The notes under the pieces are model-generated. The model searched no databases. It was not told where the DNA came from and saw only the letters and a list, made by a program, of their open reading frames with translations. Made by a program: the position numbers and the translations under genes. This document shows positions 1 through 12,000 of a stretch of DNA of 64,000 nt, one piece after another. Source of the DNA: Kingdonia uniflora (Eukaryota; Streptophyta; Magnoliopsida; Ranunculales; Circaeasteraceae); assembly GCA_014058105.1 (NCBI GenBank), contig JACGCM010001620.1, forward strand, positions 992,001 to 1,056,000, written 5' to 3'. Each line of letters begins with the position of its first letter. Position 1 is the stretch's first letter.

Positions 1-558
1 TTCAACAACAAAAATTGCCTATACACAGTTTGTTAAATATCAACTTTTATTCATGTCAAAGATATTACATACGATTTACAGATAACAAGTTTTCACCACA
101 TCGACCTCAGGAATACAACAAAATGTTATCCATCCAGCACCAAGCTCCATATACTTTATAGATAATTAGTTTTTCCTATTTGTTAAATTGTTACAGGTCA
201 TTCAGGCACACCGAGGTATCGTGTCTTCCAGTTCTTCATAATTCAGTAATTTTTACCCTAATGCAAAGAAGACATTAGATACGATAAAAAATTTCCCTCA
301 TAAGAGTTTGGTCAAAGTCCAGTCAAACTTCAAACAGAAACTATGCAAGCAGTGGACTCAGTGTTGGCCCCCACAAAACAAGATGAAGGCTTTCCGAGCA
401 CAAAAAAACATGATAGAAATGCGTCAGCAGGTTCCTACTTCTCATCCTCCTCCTCCACTGCCATCACCGCCTCATCTATAACCACCACCACTGAAGAGTT
501 GGTAAAGATGAAGAGGGCCCAACCTTAAAATCCATGGCGCAATAAGAAATCAGCATAT

Positions 559-852
559 CTACCCCACAGATACACCAATCCCTGTATATGAAGCCCTAAT
601 CCTGTCTTCCGCAAGAGTGCGAAGATAGGCATAGCGTTCCTCGCCTGCCAGGACGAAGACATGAAATCTCCACTTATAGTAAAAATCTTTCTCATCTTCA
701 GCTGCTTTCTCTTCCAATAAGTCTTGGTACGTCGGAGGGATATGAACGGGTATCATTATTTCCAAGGAATGGTCACCAAAGTATTTCAACTTTAACCTTT
801 GCATTTCAGATGTAATATTCTCTTCAAGAACCATCCTGTGAGTTTTCACCAT
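559..852 (-). CDS. First exon or ORF of the antisense accessory gene of Tat element A2
   Basis: A 97-codon frame beginning MVKTHRMVLEEN runs against the direction of the host retrotransposon, from near its 3' LTR inward. The same protein begins at 6,079 in element A (MVKTRRMVLEEK), where two stops have accumulated. Most substitutions between the two copies are conservative, for example KYFGDHSLE against KYFGDQSLE and YTGIGVS against YAGIGIT, which suggests past protein-level constraint. Here the frame is still open. No domain is recognised in this segment. The sequence after the stop still resembles the other copy, so the frame may continue through splicing. It may equally be a relic; function is unknown. 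Confidence 0.55.
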   Translation of the reverse strand: MVKTHRMVLEENITSEMQRLKLKYFGDHSLEIMIPVHIPPTYQDLLEEKAAEDEKDFYYKWRFHVFVLAGEERYAYLRTLAEDRIRASYTGIGVSVG

Positions 853-906
853 CTCAGAAAAAGTTACGCATGCAGGAATTATTTCAAAGATTTGCTACAG
901 GTACTC

Positions 907-916
907 GTTATATAAC
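907..916 (-). promoter_or_regulatory. TATA-like box of the antisense gene in A2
   Basis: TTATATAA lies about 55 bases upstream of the ATG at 852 on the minus strand, inside a stretch (AGGGTTATATAACGAG) that aligns with AGGGTTATATAAAGAG at the same place in element A. Position and conservation argue for a core promoter. No transcript evidence is available. Confidence 0.45.
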
Positions 917-1147
917 CCTAAATTTATTGTACAGGTACGTTTTCCCAAGCGTCATCATTCATTATGGACACGACAATTCAAACGGAACCGTCATATACAT
1001 CCGCATTATCATTTAATACCCATCACTTCCCAATATCACGTAACTTTCACCAGTCCAACGCCATCATTACTCCGTTTCAAATTTCAAACTTTTTCCATAT
1101 TCTTTCTCAACCAAAGCCACTCGTAACTTTGGTTACGAGGGGGCGAT

Positions 1148-1797
1148 TATAGGGACTTATCCCTCGATCTCACTTAAAATCGAGCTCATAAAGCTCTATT
1201 TACCTCTATCTCAGGCTCACACATTTTTAACACTTAACACTCTAGTCAACATTCCAACCAGCCCCACGAACTACTCAAGAATGTGGATTGAGCTAAAACT
1301 GGAAAATGTTATCCAGTCAATATTCGAACCAGCCCCACGAACTACTCAAGAATGTGGATCGGGTTTAAACCAAAAAATGTTACCCAGTCAAATATGTCTG
1401 TCTCCCACGAACTCGTCAGTTATTCTGTCAACCGCCACTAACCACATTATTCGAAAAATGTATTCCAGCACAATAAAGAGTTGTGGGAAAAGCCTATATA
1501 AAAGAAAAGTTCCAAAGGAGAAAGGGACTAAAAAAATTACACAAACTTCTTATTTGCGAGATCAAAGGCATTTCTATAATTTAGAGATCACTTGTAATAA
1601 AGATATCCGATTCAAGCAATAAAGATACTTTTACAAAAATCCTCCATACGAGGTCATAGTTTTTTACCTATTCAGAAGTTTTCCATGCTAAAAACGTATG
1701 TTTCTATTTCTTACTTTCCATTAGAATATTTTTATAGGTTCATTGGTGTGATAGCTAATTCCTAATCATTTCGAGCTTACAGAATTTGGCCATTACA
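1148..1797 (+). repeat. 3' LTR of A2
   Basis: This 650-bp LTR corresponds to the LTRs at 5,117-5,738 and 18,586-19,178 (those read on the minus strand). It begins TATAGGGAC, where TG has mutated to TA, directly after the polypurine tract, and ends GGCCATTACA. It is slightly longer than its relatives because of an internal tandem duplication. Confidence 0.8.
1246..1387 (+). repeat. 71-bp tandem duplication inside the A2 LTR
   Basis: Two adjacent copies (1,246-1,316 and 1,317-1,387) share the core AACCAGCCCCACGAACTACT. The other two LTRs of the family have a single, diverged version of this stretch, so the duplication is specific to this copy. Confidence 0.75.
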
Positions 1798-1834
1798 TAA
1801 ATGATCTTATTAAGCATTTACAGAATAGTTGCCC

Positions 1835-2673
1835 ACGTGAGGATCATGTGGGTCGACTAAATCTTAGTGGTATCCCCATAATGTGTAATGTGTGGCGTAC
1901 AAGGGGATAGTTGCCCAAGTACAATATCGGTACGAGAGCAGGAAAACTGATGAAGATCGGGTACGTTCTAATTTGCTTTAACTCAATATCGTTTATTTTT
2001 CTTGAATATATACATTATTTATTTGTATTTGGTAATTTTTCAAATTGTAGGAAAGTGATGCACACAAGATCTATCAAGGTATGAATAGCGACAATGACTT
2101 CAAACAACGTGAAGCGTATAAGATTTTGGCACGAGAACCGCGATGGGCCAATCTAAAGGATGATGGGTTGAACCATGCGAGGAATGTACCTAGAAATGTA
2201 TCCTAGAGAACATCGCACAAGTCTTCCCTATGGAACTAGGTCGGATCAAACAACCTATTAGAGGATCCCGACGATCTATCTATACCTCAATCCGCTCCCC
2301 AAAATTCTAAATTAGATGGCTTGTTGTATGAGGTTGGAACGAGGCCTATCGGCCAAAAACTCTTTTGAAAAAATCTTGCAACACAAAAAGCCTTGAATGA
2401 GGTTATTATATCTGGTAACGGTATCCAAACAATGCTTACGAAGATGAGGTTTGAGAGACAAGCGAAATAAGGAAAGGAAAGAAGAAGAGTAAAAGTAAAT
2501 CAACAATGGTATGCCAAAATAGATTTGGAACAAGAAAGGGAAAATAGCAAAATCATGGATAAAGACCTGAGTAATCTTTTTGGGCATGTATTACAATACT
2601 ATCAGCAAAGGCAAGCTGAGGTCATGGAATATCTTAACAAGAATGGCAAACCAAGTACCAATTCAGGTTATTA
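1835..2673 (+). pseudogene. PIF/Harbinger ORF1 (NAM-associated C-terminal domain type), degenerate
   Basis: Harbinger ORF1 proteins partner the transposase and help bind the element ends. The recognisable part is in a second exon from about 2,050: SDAHKIYQGMNSDNDFK, then ILAREPRWANL, and further on RPIGQK, the usual order of the NAM-associated domain. A plausible intron (GTACGTTC at about 1,961 to TTGTAG at about 2,050) separates a poorly preserved first part. Stops interrupt the frame at about 2,203 and again downstream. It ends with a TAA at 2,671-2,673. The N-terminal SANT/Myb-like part is not clearly visible, probably because A2 inserted nearby. Confidence 0.6.
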
Positions 2674-2925
2674 AATATAATTTAACTTTGCTGAAGGGAG
2701 AAGTTTTTTTTTGAAGAACTTAGTTTACTTTCTAATAATGTATTCGCTTGAAGAATGTACTTTGCTATTAAAAAATGTAATCTTTTAAAGAAATGTTTAT
2801 TTCAAAAAATATTGCGTTAAAACAAATACAAGATTAATGTAATATCAAAAATTGGTTCAATAAGCTTGTACGATAAGGAATATTAAATTACATCAATAAC
2901 ACTCAGATAATACTTGATTGAAATA

Positions 2926-4247
2926 CTAGGAATAAAAATTTCCCTTCACGGCCCAGAAATGCTCGATTAGACCATCCTTTAGATCAAAGTGTAGTTCTTA
3001 ACTTTGAATTCGGTTAATTTTCATTATAAAAGCTTCTATTGTTCGGCATTCGTGGATAGGTCCCTTTTGGAAAGTTTTAGGATCTTCCAGATTGTAGCCT
3101 AAGTATGATGGGAATTAATCTCGTTCCTCTTCGATGATCATATTGTGCATTATCACGCACGCCTTCATGATATTGTTTAAAACCTCGGGATTCCATAATT
3201 TAACCGAATTTTTGACAATATTGAACCGTGATTATAAAATCTGAAACGCCCATTCTACGTCTTTTTGACAACTTTCTTGCTGTTGAGAAAATAATTTTTG
3301 TTCACTATAATCAGATTGGATATTGTTTAGACAAGTATTCCTCATTTGGAGTATATGTCATCCGCTAGGTAATAACCCATATCATAAACTTTTCTGGTAA
3401 TTGTATAATTGTAAGGCAGAACGATACTATCGGTCATATCGGTGGAAAGATATGATTGTTGCAGGACATTAATATCATTATTAGCCCCTAGTATCCCACA
3501 AAAAGCATGCCAAAACCAAAAGTCGTGTGAAGCTACCGCTTCTAGAATCATAGTCGCATTGGGGTAATTACCAGTAAATTGGCTGTGCCAAACTAAGAGA
3601 CAATTTTTCCATATCCAATACATGCAATCAAGGCTTCCTAACATATTTGGAAAACCCTGTGACCCTCCTATCACTTTTAACCTTTCGACGTCGGCCGCGT
3701 TTGGTGCTCGAAGATATTTTTTTGCCTAAAATTTCTATAACTACAGCACAAAATATTTCCATACTTAACAAGGTTGTGTTTTCTCCTATTCTCAAAGACT
3801 CATCAAAAAGATATGCAGCAACACTGTAGCTTAGAAAACGTAGTGCTGCGATTATCTTTTAGTACGGTGATAACACCATTGTTTTTGCGTTATTAGGTTT
3901 TTTGACAAAGTAATCATCATGTGCAACTACTGCATCGAATATGCACATTAAATTTATCTACTCATACGAAAGCATTGTCAAATGTTGTCTGGCTTATATG
4001 TGCACCCCATGTTGAAGTAGGCCCGTATAAGGCTGTAATGACCCAATTCGTGTTCTTGCTTCTTTCTCTTATCCTTACGGCCTATGACACTCTCGCGGTA
4101 ACTCAAAGTTGCATCATGTACTACTAGGATCATTGTATTTTGGTGCATAATGACTATTTTCCTCGCACAATCAAACATAAGATCGTCCGAGGAGAACAAT
4201 ACACATGAAGGATCATCAATAGATGAAAAGGATGATGAGGAAGACAT
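2926..4247 (-). pseudogene. PIF/Harbinger DDE transposase (HARBI1/ALP1-like), degenerate
   Basis: This would be the nuclease that cuts and joins the Harbinger element. The length of about 440 codons matches the family. In order it shows an N-terminal start (MSSSSSFSSIDD), the RAYFN segment, LGSLDCMYWIWKN (first catalytic Asp), GNYPNATMILEAVASHDFW, GANNDINVLQ (second Asp), MGYYLADDIY, QKDVEWAFQIL (the Glu), IMKACVIMHNMIIEEERD, and the typical C-terminus LKDGLIEHFWAVKGN just before the stop at 2,926-2,928. All three catalytic acidic residues can be seen, but stops and shifts split the frame. B inserted immediately upstream of its start codon. Confidence 0.8.
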
Positions 4248-4257
4248 TTGAGGTTGT

Positions 4258-5116
4258 TGATGGGCATGTAAAAATGTTCATTTTATCCTACTTATTTAAG
4301 GGTTCTAGACTTTATTTTATTGCAAAAAAGATAATTATTAATTTATTATTATTTCAGGTTAAGTTAGATAAGAGTGTACAAAAAACTAAATTTGAGTGCT
4401 AAAGTTACAATTGTTGGAGAAGACTACCTATCTAAGCTATAACTCAGAGCATCTCTAATAGAAAAAAAAATCTCAAGAGCAAATCTGGAAAATATTTGAC
4501 ATATTATGGATATTTTATTATGACTAGGAATATTTTATTGAGTATAATGAATATTTTACTGAGGATAGAATCCTCAAGAAAATAGCAGTTGTGGAGATCT
4601 AACCAGCATGTAGATTTATATTTGCCCAAAAATTCTGAAACTTTTTAGAGTAGTTTCCAATATGTGAAGATATTTTATGGATTTTTTTTTGGATTTTTAT
4701 ACTGAGTATATATTTATGAATAAATTTTAAAATTTGATTATATTTAGTTTGGCGAAAATAATCTCTTACTAAATATGTAACCCTCTCCTTCATCTATAAA
4801 AGGAGAGGTCTTGACCATGAATCATCATCCAATTTTGAGAGCTTGAGAACATTACTTAGAGAGCAGAGAGATTGAAGTTCTTGGATATGCTTGTAACCTT
4901 TGAGCAATTGACTTTTTGTAAGTTTTATTTGATCAATAAAGTATTTTTTCCATTATCATCATGTCTTTCTTTTTAGTAGTATGTTTTATTTTAGAATTCA
5001 TGTTTAGCTAAACCATCATCTAGGGGAGGGGATGAAGCCGTATTCAATATATATTTAATGTGATCAACTAAACGTAAATTGCTCATTTTGTTTTATCGTC
5101 AAACTATCTTTATGTT
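4258..5116 (+). repeat. 5' LTR of B, first part
   Basis: It begins TGATGGGCATGTAAAAATG, as does the 3' LTR at 33,055, and is alignable with it throughout at roughly 88% by eye. It breaks off at the target site ATGTT (5,112-5,116), where A is inserted, and resumes at 19,184. Confidence 0.85.
4782..4808 (+). promoter_or_regulatory. LTR TATA box framed by a perfect inverted repeat
   Basis: CCTCTCCTT at 4,782-4,790 and AAGGAGAGG at 4,800-4,808 are perfect 9-bp inverted arms around TATAAAAG (4,795-4,802). This is the likely core promoter of B. The 3' LTR keeps it with one mismatch (about 33,552-33,578), and C's LTRs keep a shorter version. Confidence 0.6.
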
Positions 5117-5738
5117 TCTAATGGCCAAATTCCCTAAGCTCGAAATGGCTTGGAATTCGCTATCACACCAATGAACCTGTGATATTATTCTAATGGAAAC
5201 AAAGAAATGAGACAGGTGTTTTTTAGCGTGAAAAACCTCTTAATAGGAAAAAAAACTATGACCTCGAGTGGAGAATTTTTATAAAAGTATATTTATTGCT
5301 TGGGATGGATATCTTATTACAAATGATTTTTAGATATAGAAATATTGAACCTTGTAACTCAGAAGTTTGAGTATTTTGAGAAATCTAGATAAGTAGTTTC
5401 TCGGTGATCTCTTGTATAATTTTTCTGGTCCTTGTCTCTTCTAGAACTTCTTGTTTATATAGGCCTTCTTCGTAGCTCTTCATCGTGCTTGAGCATATTT
5501 TCCAAACAATGTGGTTAGTAGCAGTTGACTGAATAGCTGACAAATTCGTGAGAGACAGGTGTATTTGACTTGTTTAGGCTCTTCAACTTGAAATTTGACC
5601 CACGTTCTTCACCAGATCGTGGAGTGGGTTTGAATATTGACTGGAGAAGTTACGTGAAAAATGTGTGAGCCTGAGATGGAGGTAACTCGATCTGGCAATA
5701 ACTCGATTTTAGGTAAGATCGAGGAATATGTCCCTACA
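5117..5738 (-). repeat. 3' LTR of A
   Basis: This 622-bp LTR on the minus strand starts TGTAGGGAC and ends GGCCATTAGA (CA mutated to GA). It carries a TATA-like CTATATAAAC on the minus strand near 5,455. The polypurine tract GGTTGCGAGGGGGCAAT precedes it at 5,739-5,755. It is roughly 90% like the LTR at 18,586-19,178, with a short deletion in the latter. Confidence 0.85.
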
Positions 5739-6000
5739 ATTGCCCCCTCGCAACCGAAGTCACGAGTGGCTTTGGTTGAGAAAGATTCTGAGGGTAATAG
5801 GTATTCGGGTTGAAAATTTTGAATATCAAAATTGAGTAATGATGGTGTTGACGGTATGGAAGTTACGCGAATTATGGGGAAATGATGGGTATTAAATGAG
5901 GACGTGGATACTGATGTATGTGACGTTTATGATTTGAAGAGTCGCGTCTGCAAAGAATGATGACGTTTGGAAAAACGTACCTGCACAATAAATGTAGGGT

Positions 6001-6009
6001 TATATAAAG
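6001..6009 (+). promoter_or_regulatory. TATA box of the antisense accessory gene in A
   Basis: TATATAAAG lies 78 bases upstream of the ATG at 6,079, within a context also found in A2. It sits just inside the 3' LTR and faces inward, against the retrotransposon's own transcription. Confidence 0.5.
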
Positions 6010-6078
6010 AGTACCTGTATCCACTCTTTGAGACATAGTACGCTTTGTTTTTGCCACTTTCTTTGAACTTTTCAAAAA

Positions 6079-9000
6079 TGGTGAAGACTCGGAGGATGGT
6101 CCTCGAAGAGAAGATTACATCTAAAATGCAGAGGTTAAAGTAGAAATACTTTGGTGACCAATCTTTGGAGGTGTCAATACCCACTCCTGTTCCTCCGATT
6201 TATCAAGGTATGTCAGAAGACAAAGCGGTTGAAGCTAAGGAGGAATTCTACTGCAGGTGGAGGTTTTATGTCATCGTCTTGACAGCCGAGGAACATTAGG
6301 CTTGTCTCCGTACTCTGGCGGAGGACAATGTTCAGACTTCATATGCAGGGATAGGCATAACTGCGGGGAAGTTATGCTGATTTCTTGCATCACTGTGGAT
6401 TCTAAGGTTGGTCCCTCTTCATCCCTACCAACTCTTCGGGGGTGGTGGTTATAGGAGGAGCGGTGATGGCAGTGGAGGAATAAGATGAGAAGTAGGAGTC
6501 TGTTTCTACATTTCCATCATGCTTTGGCGCTCAGATGACCTTCTAGTTGGAGAGTTGGTGCCAGCACAGAGTCAACTGCTTGCATAGTTTCCATTTGAAG
6601 TTCGACTAAACTTCAACCCAACTTATTTGAGGGAAGTTTTTTGTTGGCTCTAAGTTTTTCTTTGTATCAGGATGAAAGATCACTGAAGTAGGACGAACTA
6701 AAAGACTTGATCTGTCAGAATGTTTGAACGACCTGTTACTTACAAAAGTATTAAAAAACTTATTATCTATAAAGTACCTAAATTTTTGTGTTGGACAGAT
6801 TAGATATATGTAAATTGCCTGAGATCGATTACTGAAAGACTTGTTATCTGTAAAGACCTGTGTAATCTTTTTTGACATGAATAAAATTTGTTATCCAATT
6901 GCTTGTATGGATGTAGATATAACATAGTTTGTAGAAATTGTACTATGATATTATAGACAATATATGAAATGTATGAGTACTGCAATTATTGTTTATCTTT
7001 ACACTCAAACTGAGACAAATATGTACGATAATTAGTGTTTATGATGTAAGTATAATTTGCTCTGTGTGTCAAAATGTTGGAGGAACAATTTTTAAGAATT
7101 CTAAAATGCAAAAATTTGATCTAATAGAGGTCGATAGAAGAATAAATTAAAATTGGATATAGTTGACCTGCAAAGTAATGGAATGTACGAGCTCGAAGCA
7201 AAAGATAAGTGTAAATAGTTTTTCTCAAGATTCGGGGTTTCTGTCATGAGATAAAAGGTCAAAATCACGTTTTAAGGGAAAAATGTGGGAAAAAAGGATA
7301 AATAAGGATAAAATGATTTTTGAATATGGAGAAGAGATTTGGATGGTACGGACTCGATCTCAGAAGATTTGTCATGCCGCTGAAGGACGATTGGCTATAA
7401 AGATTACTAATGTGTAAGAGAGGATTTTTGGGGTGTTTGGCTATGATGTTGAGTTACCAGTGAGGGAGTGTTAGCTTGAAGGATTAGATGTAAGGAGTAG
7501 GAAACTTGAGTATTCCCGTTATTTTTATGAAGCATGTTTTCGTGAATTGGTGAAGGATCCGGTAGATTATGAAGAGATGGTTGGATTGATTGTTGAGGTT
7601 AAGATCGAATTTGATGATTGATGAGTAATGTGATTGGATGTGGTCGTCTAGATCATTAAGGTTATTATAGATGTAATGATGTATAAAGTATTTTGCATAA
7701 ATAATTATAAGGCTGTTGAGGTTAACAGAATATATGAAAATCAATTAGATCATCTATAGTTGCAAATGCCGTTTAAGACTGTTGTGGTAAATAATTTTGA
7801 AAATTTTGTTAGCTTTAAAAATGACGTCAGTATTACTATAAGTATGATAAACAGGGGCAGAGAAACAAAAATAAAGAAATACAGAATCTTCTAGTTTTGT
7901 TTTTCATATAAAGCTGCAGAAATCTGATATCGTGTTAGGGTGAGTCACCATGAGTGAGGGAAGGTCAGAAAAAGATATGGAAATAGGGAAGAAAAATAGG
8001 TTAAAATATAAGGGGAGAGGTAATGATGGAAAGACGGTTATATTGAGAAGGTACAAGACGTTTGACGAGGATAATGGAAATAACGCCTCTGTTCCAAAAC
8101 TGAGGATGGGTCGTGCGAGGCGTAATAACTGCCAGCCGCTAGAGAGAAAAAGGATAAATAGTACTTCTTCCTCATCGTTCAAAAGTTTTTCAACTTCTAA
8201 AAATTTGGAAAACACGGAGAGAGAAGTACAAAAAAATTGTAGAGGAATCGATAAGGATTTATCTGAGAGTGATCAACGATCAAAGAGAGTTACAGGTACT
8301 GGATCTCGTAAGTGGCTATACAGCAGCGTTGTGAGGGAAGGACTTGGTGCTACTGCGGATTATCATTCTGGCACAGAAGGTTAGTAGAGACGTATGTTGT
8401 ATGTTTATGTTTTTGCAAATCGTAATCGTTTTTTAAGCAAATCTTTAAACAAAACTAATTATGGCAATCAATGCAATTTGACATATACACACAATATATG
8501 AAAGAAATGTTGTACATAAATGATCAATGTGCATAAAATAATGATAGATACCTGAACCTGTATGTAGGTCAAACGTGAGAGGTATTTGTGTAGGATCGAA
8601 ACTTTGCATGTAGAATTGTTGTTGAAATGGATAGTTTACCTGTTAACAGGGTTTTGACCTCTGGTCGGATGATTGAGTCAGATAGCGAGGTTGAGGTAGG
8701 ATTGGAACAATTTCCAGGTTTTCCTGGCCAATTGGTATCTTATCCTCATGGTTCGGATGCATTTAGAGAATTCTGTAAGGCCAAGGCTGTTGTAGGAGGG
8801 TCGTGGGGTAACTGTGTAGATTAGGTTGGTAGACAGTTTAGGGGTTGTACGGTAGTGACGAGGGAAGAGTACTTTTACTTGTTGGCTGACTTGGAGGTAG
8901 AAAAATGAGATATGGGTATAAATGAATCGATCTCCTTAGAATACTTTGATGGGGGAGTTTAGAGTGACCTCACAGAAGTTTTTTTGTGGTACCAGTCTCA

Positions 9001-12000
9001 ATTAGAGTACGGGTTGAGTCTTCCCCTTACCAATTTGGCAAAGGGACTATGAATATAATTGGGGCATGTCTTGTTTAATTGAACGGGAACATATGGGAGG
9101 TAATAAGTGTTTGCGACCATCTGAATGAAAAGTGGGAGAATAAGGGGAAAGTGAGGAGGATATCCCTGAGGATGTATTACAGCTCTATGGGGTAAAGAAT
9201 TATCACGCCAGTGGTGGGGTATATTTCTGTGCGAGCGCAACTTGGCCTCGCTTCTTCGATTTGAATTTAGCAGGTCGAGCTTGAAATGACAACGTAATTT
9301 GGGTGAAGGGTAATTGCCTTCAGAGAGATGCCGAAGAACCTTTGGATCGTCTATTTAGAACTATAAAACAAAGTAAGTATAATCATGCATAGCGTATGAT
9401 ATTGATATGATTGAACTGATGACCTTATGTTGATAATAAAAATGTTGTCCCTGGCAGGCCCGAAGTCCCACGTGGAGAAGAAATAATCATTGTTGGACGA
9501 AGTTTCTAAGGATGAGGCTGAGCTCAAATTTGTGTTGGAAGGACTTGGCCTTAGTAGAAAAAAGAGGGTTGGTAGTAAGTCGAAGAAGGTTCAAAAGGCT
9601 CAATCAACCAAGCTGATGGTGGGTGTCGATGAAGGGAAGAGGCGAGGAACTGGTGAGGAAGGTCAAGCCAACTTGGCCAAGACCCCTAGAATAGATAGTT
9701 CAGTTTAGCCAGAATCTATTACATCGAGCAAAATAGCTCAAAAATATCCAAAAAAAAGGGTGCTAAAGACTCTGTCGGCCTCTGGTACCACTGGGAGTGT
9801 TGAGGTCGCAAAAGAAAAAAAGGAAAAGGTTTGAACCTTTGGGGAAGTTGGGGAAAAAGGTCGTTGAAGAAAAATTTGCTGCAATGGATGACCTCAAAGA
9901 GGTTGAGGAAAGGGCCAGACTGACAGCTTTTCATAGAGAGGAAGACATGAGCAAGATGGTAAGTCTATATTAATTATGTAAAAAATTTATTTATTACATT
10001 TCGAGCTAATGCTGAAGTCGATTTATGTTTTGCAGGTTGCTTATCTTGTGAAGGGGATTTGGCTTAGAGCTGAAGAGGATGAAGATCGAGCTGGAGAAAA
10101 AGGTAGCTCGAGCTAAAGTTGATGTTGTTAAGGAAGCAAAACAGCTGGAGTCTCTTAAGGTTTCCCATGCAGTGGCGATTGGCCAGCTATAAGCGGAGGT
10201 GAGAGTCAATCTGGAGGAGATGGTGGAGAAGTACGACAGGTTTGGGAGCCACCTGATGTTGAAGGGGTATTCTGAGGAGGAGGTGGATATCATTAAGGCA
10301 GACACCTATGTTGAGGAGGGAAACGATAAAGAAATGGAAGAGGTCGCGGTAGGAGTTGTTGATGGGCTAGACAGTGTCTCCCATCAGACGGTGTTAGACA
10401 ATTAAGGGGAAGATACCGAACTCCCAGAGGAAGAGAACGAGAAGGTAGGGTAGAGCAATGAATTTTCATGAACATCTTGAATGGGTACTGTAAGCTGTTG
10501 GATTGTGTGTAATGAATAGACTCTTATAGGCTTAATTTTTCTTTGTAATCCTATTGTAGGCACTTAGAGAAATGGGTCTCAAAATAAAAAACTTAGAGAC
10601 CGAGTTTGCCTGGGAGAAAAAGATCTCCACATCCTCGCTGTCTTCGCAAGCGGAGCTGCAGGTGAGATCGGAACAGGCCTCTTGACGTACGCTATATTGA
10701 TATAAGTACTAAGTAGAAAAGACAATCTTAGGACGTAGAAACAGATCAAAAGTTATTATTAGTTTTTGAAAAGTGACACTAACATGGTGCAAAGAAAGAT
10801 TCAAAAGTAATGTTGCATGTAGAAAACATGTACCTTATACCTCGAAATATGTGTCATGGAGTATCCACCCGAAATATGTGCCATGGAGTTGGATAGGGTG
10901 AGGGAAACGAATGAGGATAGAGACGACCAGGATGTAAAGGTGCACTTCAAATTTATTGAGGCAACCCAGACTGTTATCGACCACACTCGTAAGATCGTGG
11001 AGAAAGATGTCGAAATTGACAAAGGGCTAAAAGAGCTTGCGGAGATAAAAGAACACGCCGCTAAGCTTCAAAATCGGATTGATACACTGATGGTAAATAG
11101 TAGGCGGGCGGAAATGGATCAATACCATATTAAGGTGCTAGAAAGATCGGAAAGGCAATCTCGAGCAGACCTCCAGAATTGGAGAAACGAGATGGAGCGA
11201 CTGAAGTGGAAAATGGCTAAAAAAGACACTGAGCTGAAGGCAGATCGAGAGAATCTATCAGCCTCAAAGGCTGCAGCCGAACAATTGCACATTGCCTTAC
11301 TTGCCAAGGATATGGAGTTTTGGGGGATGCAACGAAGATGTAACGATCTAAACGAGAGGGTGGCACGACTAAAGGCTGAATTGGCGCAAGCCAACTCGCG
11401 TGTTAAGAAAGCCAAGGATGGAGAGCGCTTGAGGGGGAATAAAAATGATGTTAAAGCTCCTCTAGTCTGAGGGGATGTCATTAGTCTATCAGGACGAATT
11501 AGAGAGCTGGAAGGTGACGTAGCTAAAATTCAGGGGCATGTGCAGATAGGTAATGTAAGCTTAAGGGAATGCCAACACAAGTTGGACGCTGCTCTTATCA
11601 GGGAGAAGGTTGAAATCAAGGCAAAGGAACTTTTGATGAAGAAGAAAGATGACTTGTTAAAGGATAGTTCGGCGGGGGAAGAGTTGGATGCAAAAATTAA
11701 GAGACTCCGCTCCCGGGTGGCAGACTTGGAGGCCATTAATCAGGCTGAATCAGCCAAATTTGATAAAAAATTAGAATAGACTATAACTTTTGATGCTCGG
11801 ATAGAAATGGAAATGGCACATATGAAGAAATTGTACGCTAATTTGGAGTCACGCCTCGAAAAGGTGAGGTTGCATTTTTCTAAGACAGTTGTACCTCATG
11901 CATCACGCTCAGACCTGTTAAAGTCGATTGTCACGTATTTTGTAGAGGAAGTAAAAAGACTTGAGTTAGAATGAGATACCTTGTTCAAATGTTTGTCGGA

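Larger units (their letters stand above)
1..1797 (+). mobile_element. 3' end of a Ty3/gypsy Tat-type LTR retrotransposon (copy A2), cut by the window edge
   Basis: This is the 3' part of a second copy of the family seen complete at 5,117-19,178, in the opposite orientation. It holds the terminal stretch of the internal region (1-1,147), a polypurine tract at about 1,131-1,147 (GGTTACGAGGGGGCGAT) and a 3' LTR. The match covers both the LTR and the antisense reading frame at 559-852. The start lies left of the window, so gag and pol cannot be judged. Its right end joins PIF/Harbinger sequence, so it probably inserted into that element. The target duplication cannot be tested from here. Confidence 0.8.
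1798..4257. mobile_element. PIF/Harbinger DNA transposon, main fragment
   Basis: The fragment carries the two genes typical of plant PIF/Harbinger elements, arranged convergently: a NAM-associated ORF1 on the plus strand and a DDE transposase on the minus strand. It is bounded by the LTR of A2 on the left and the 5' LTR of B on the right. The sequence beyond B (34,364-34,594) ends in a Harbinger-like terminus, so the original element continued there. Its left end is outside the window or was lost. Confidence 0.75.

Noticed and set aside
4253..4257. GTTGT as a clean target duplication of B
   Set aside because: The sequence after the 3' LTR is TCTGT, only three of five identical. The boundaries rest on LTR alignment, not on the duplication.
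4443..4460. GAGCATCTCTAATAG as a possible Harbinger/MITE terminus
   Set aside because: The same sequence is at the same place in the 3' LTR of B (about 33,240), so it is simply part of the LTR.
11119..11481. 120-codon minus-strand ORF
   Set aside because: It is the complement of the coiled-coil coding block of the antisense gene; its Ser/Leu-rich composition is typical of such a shadow.
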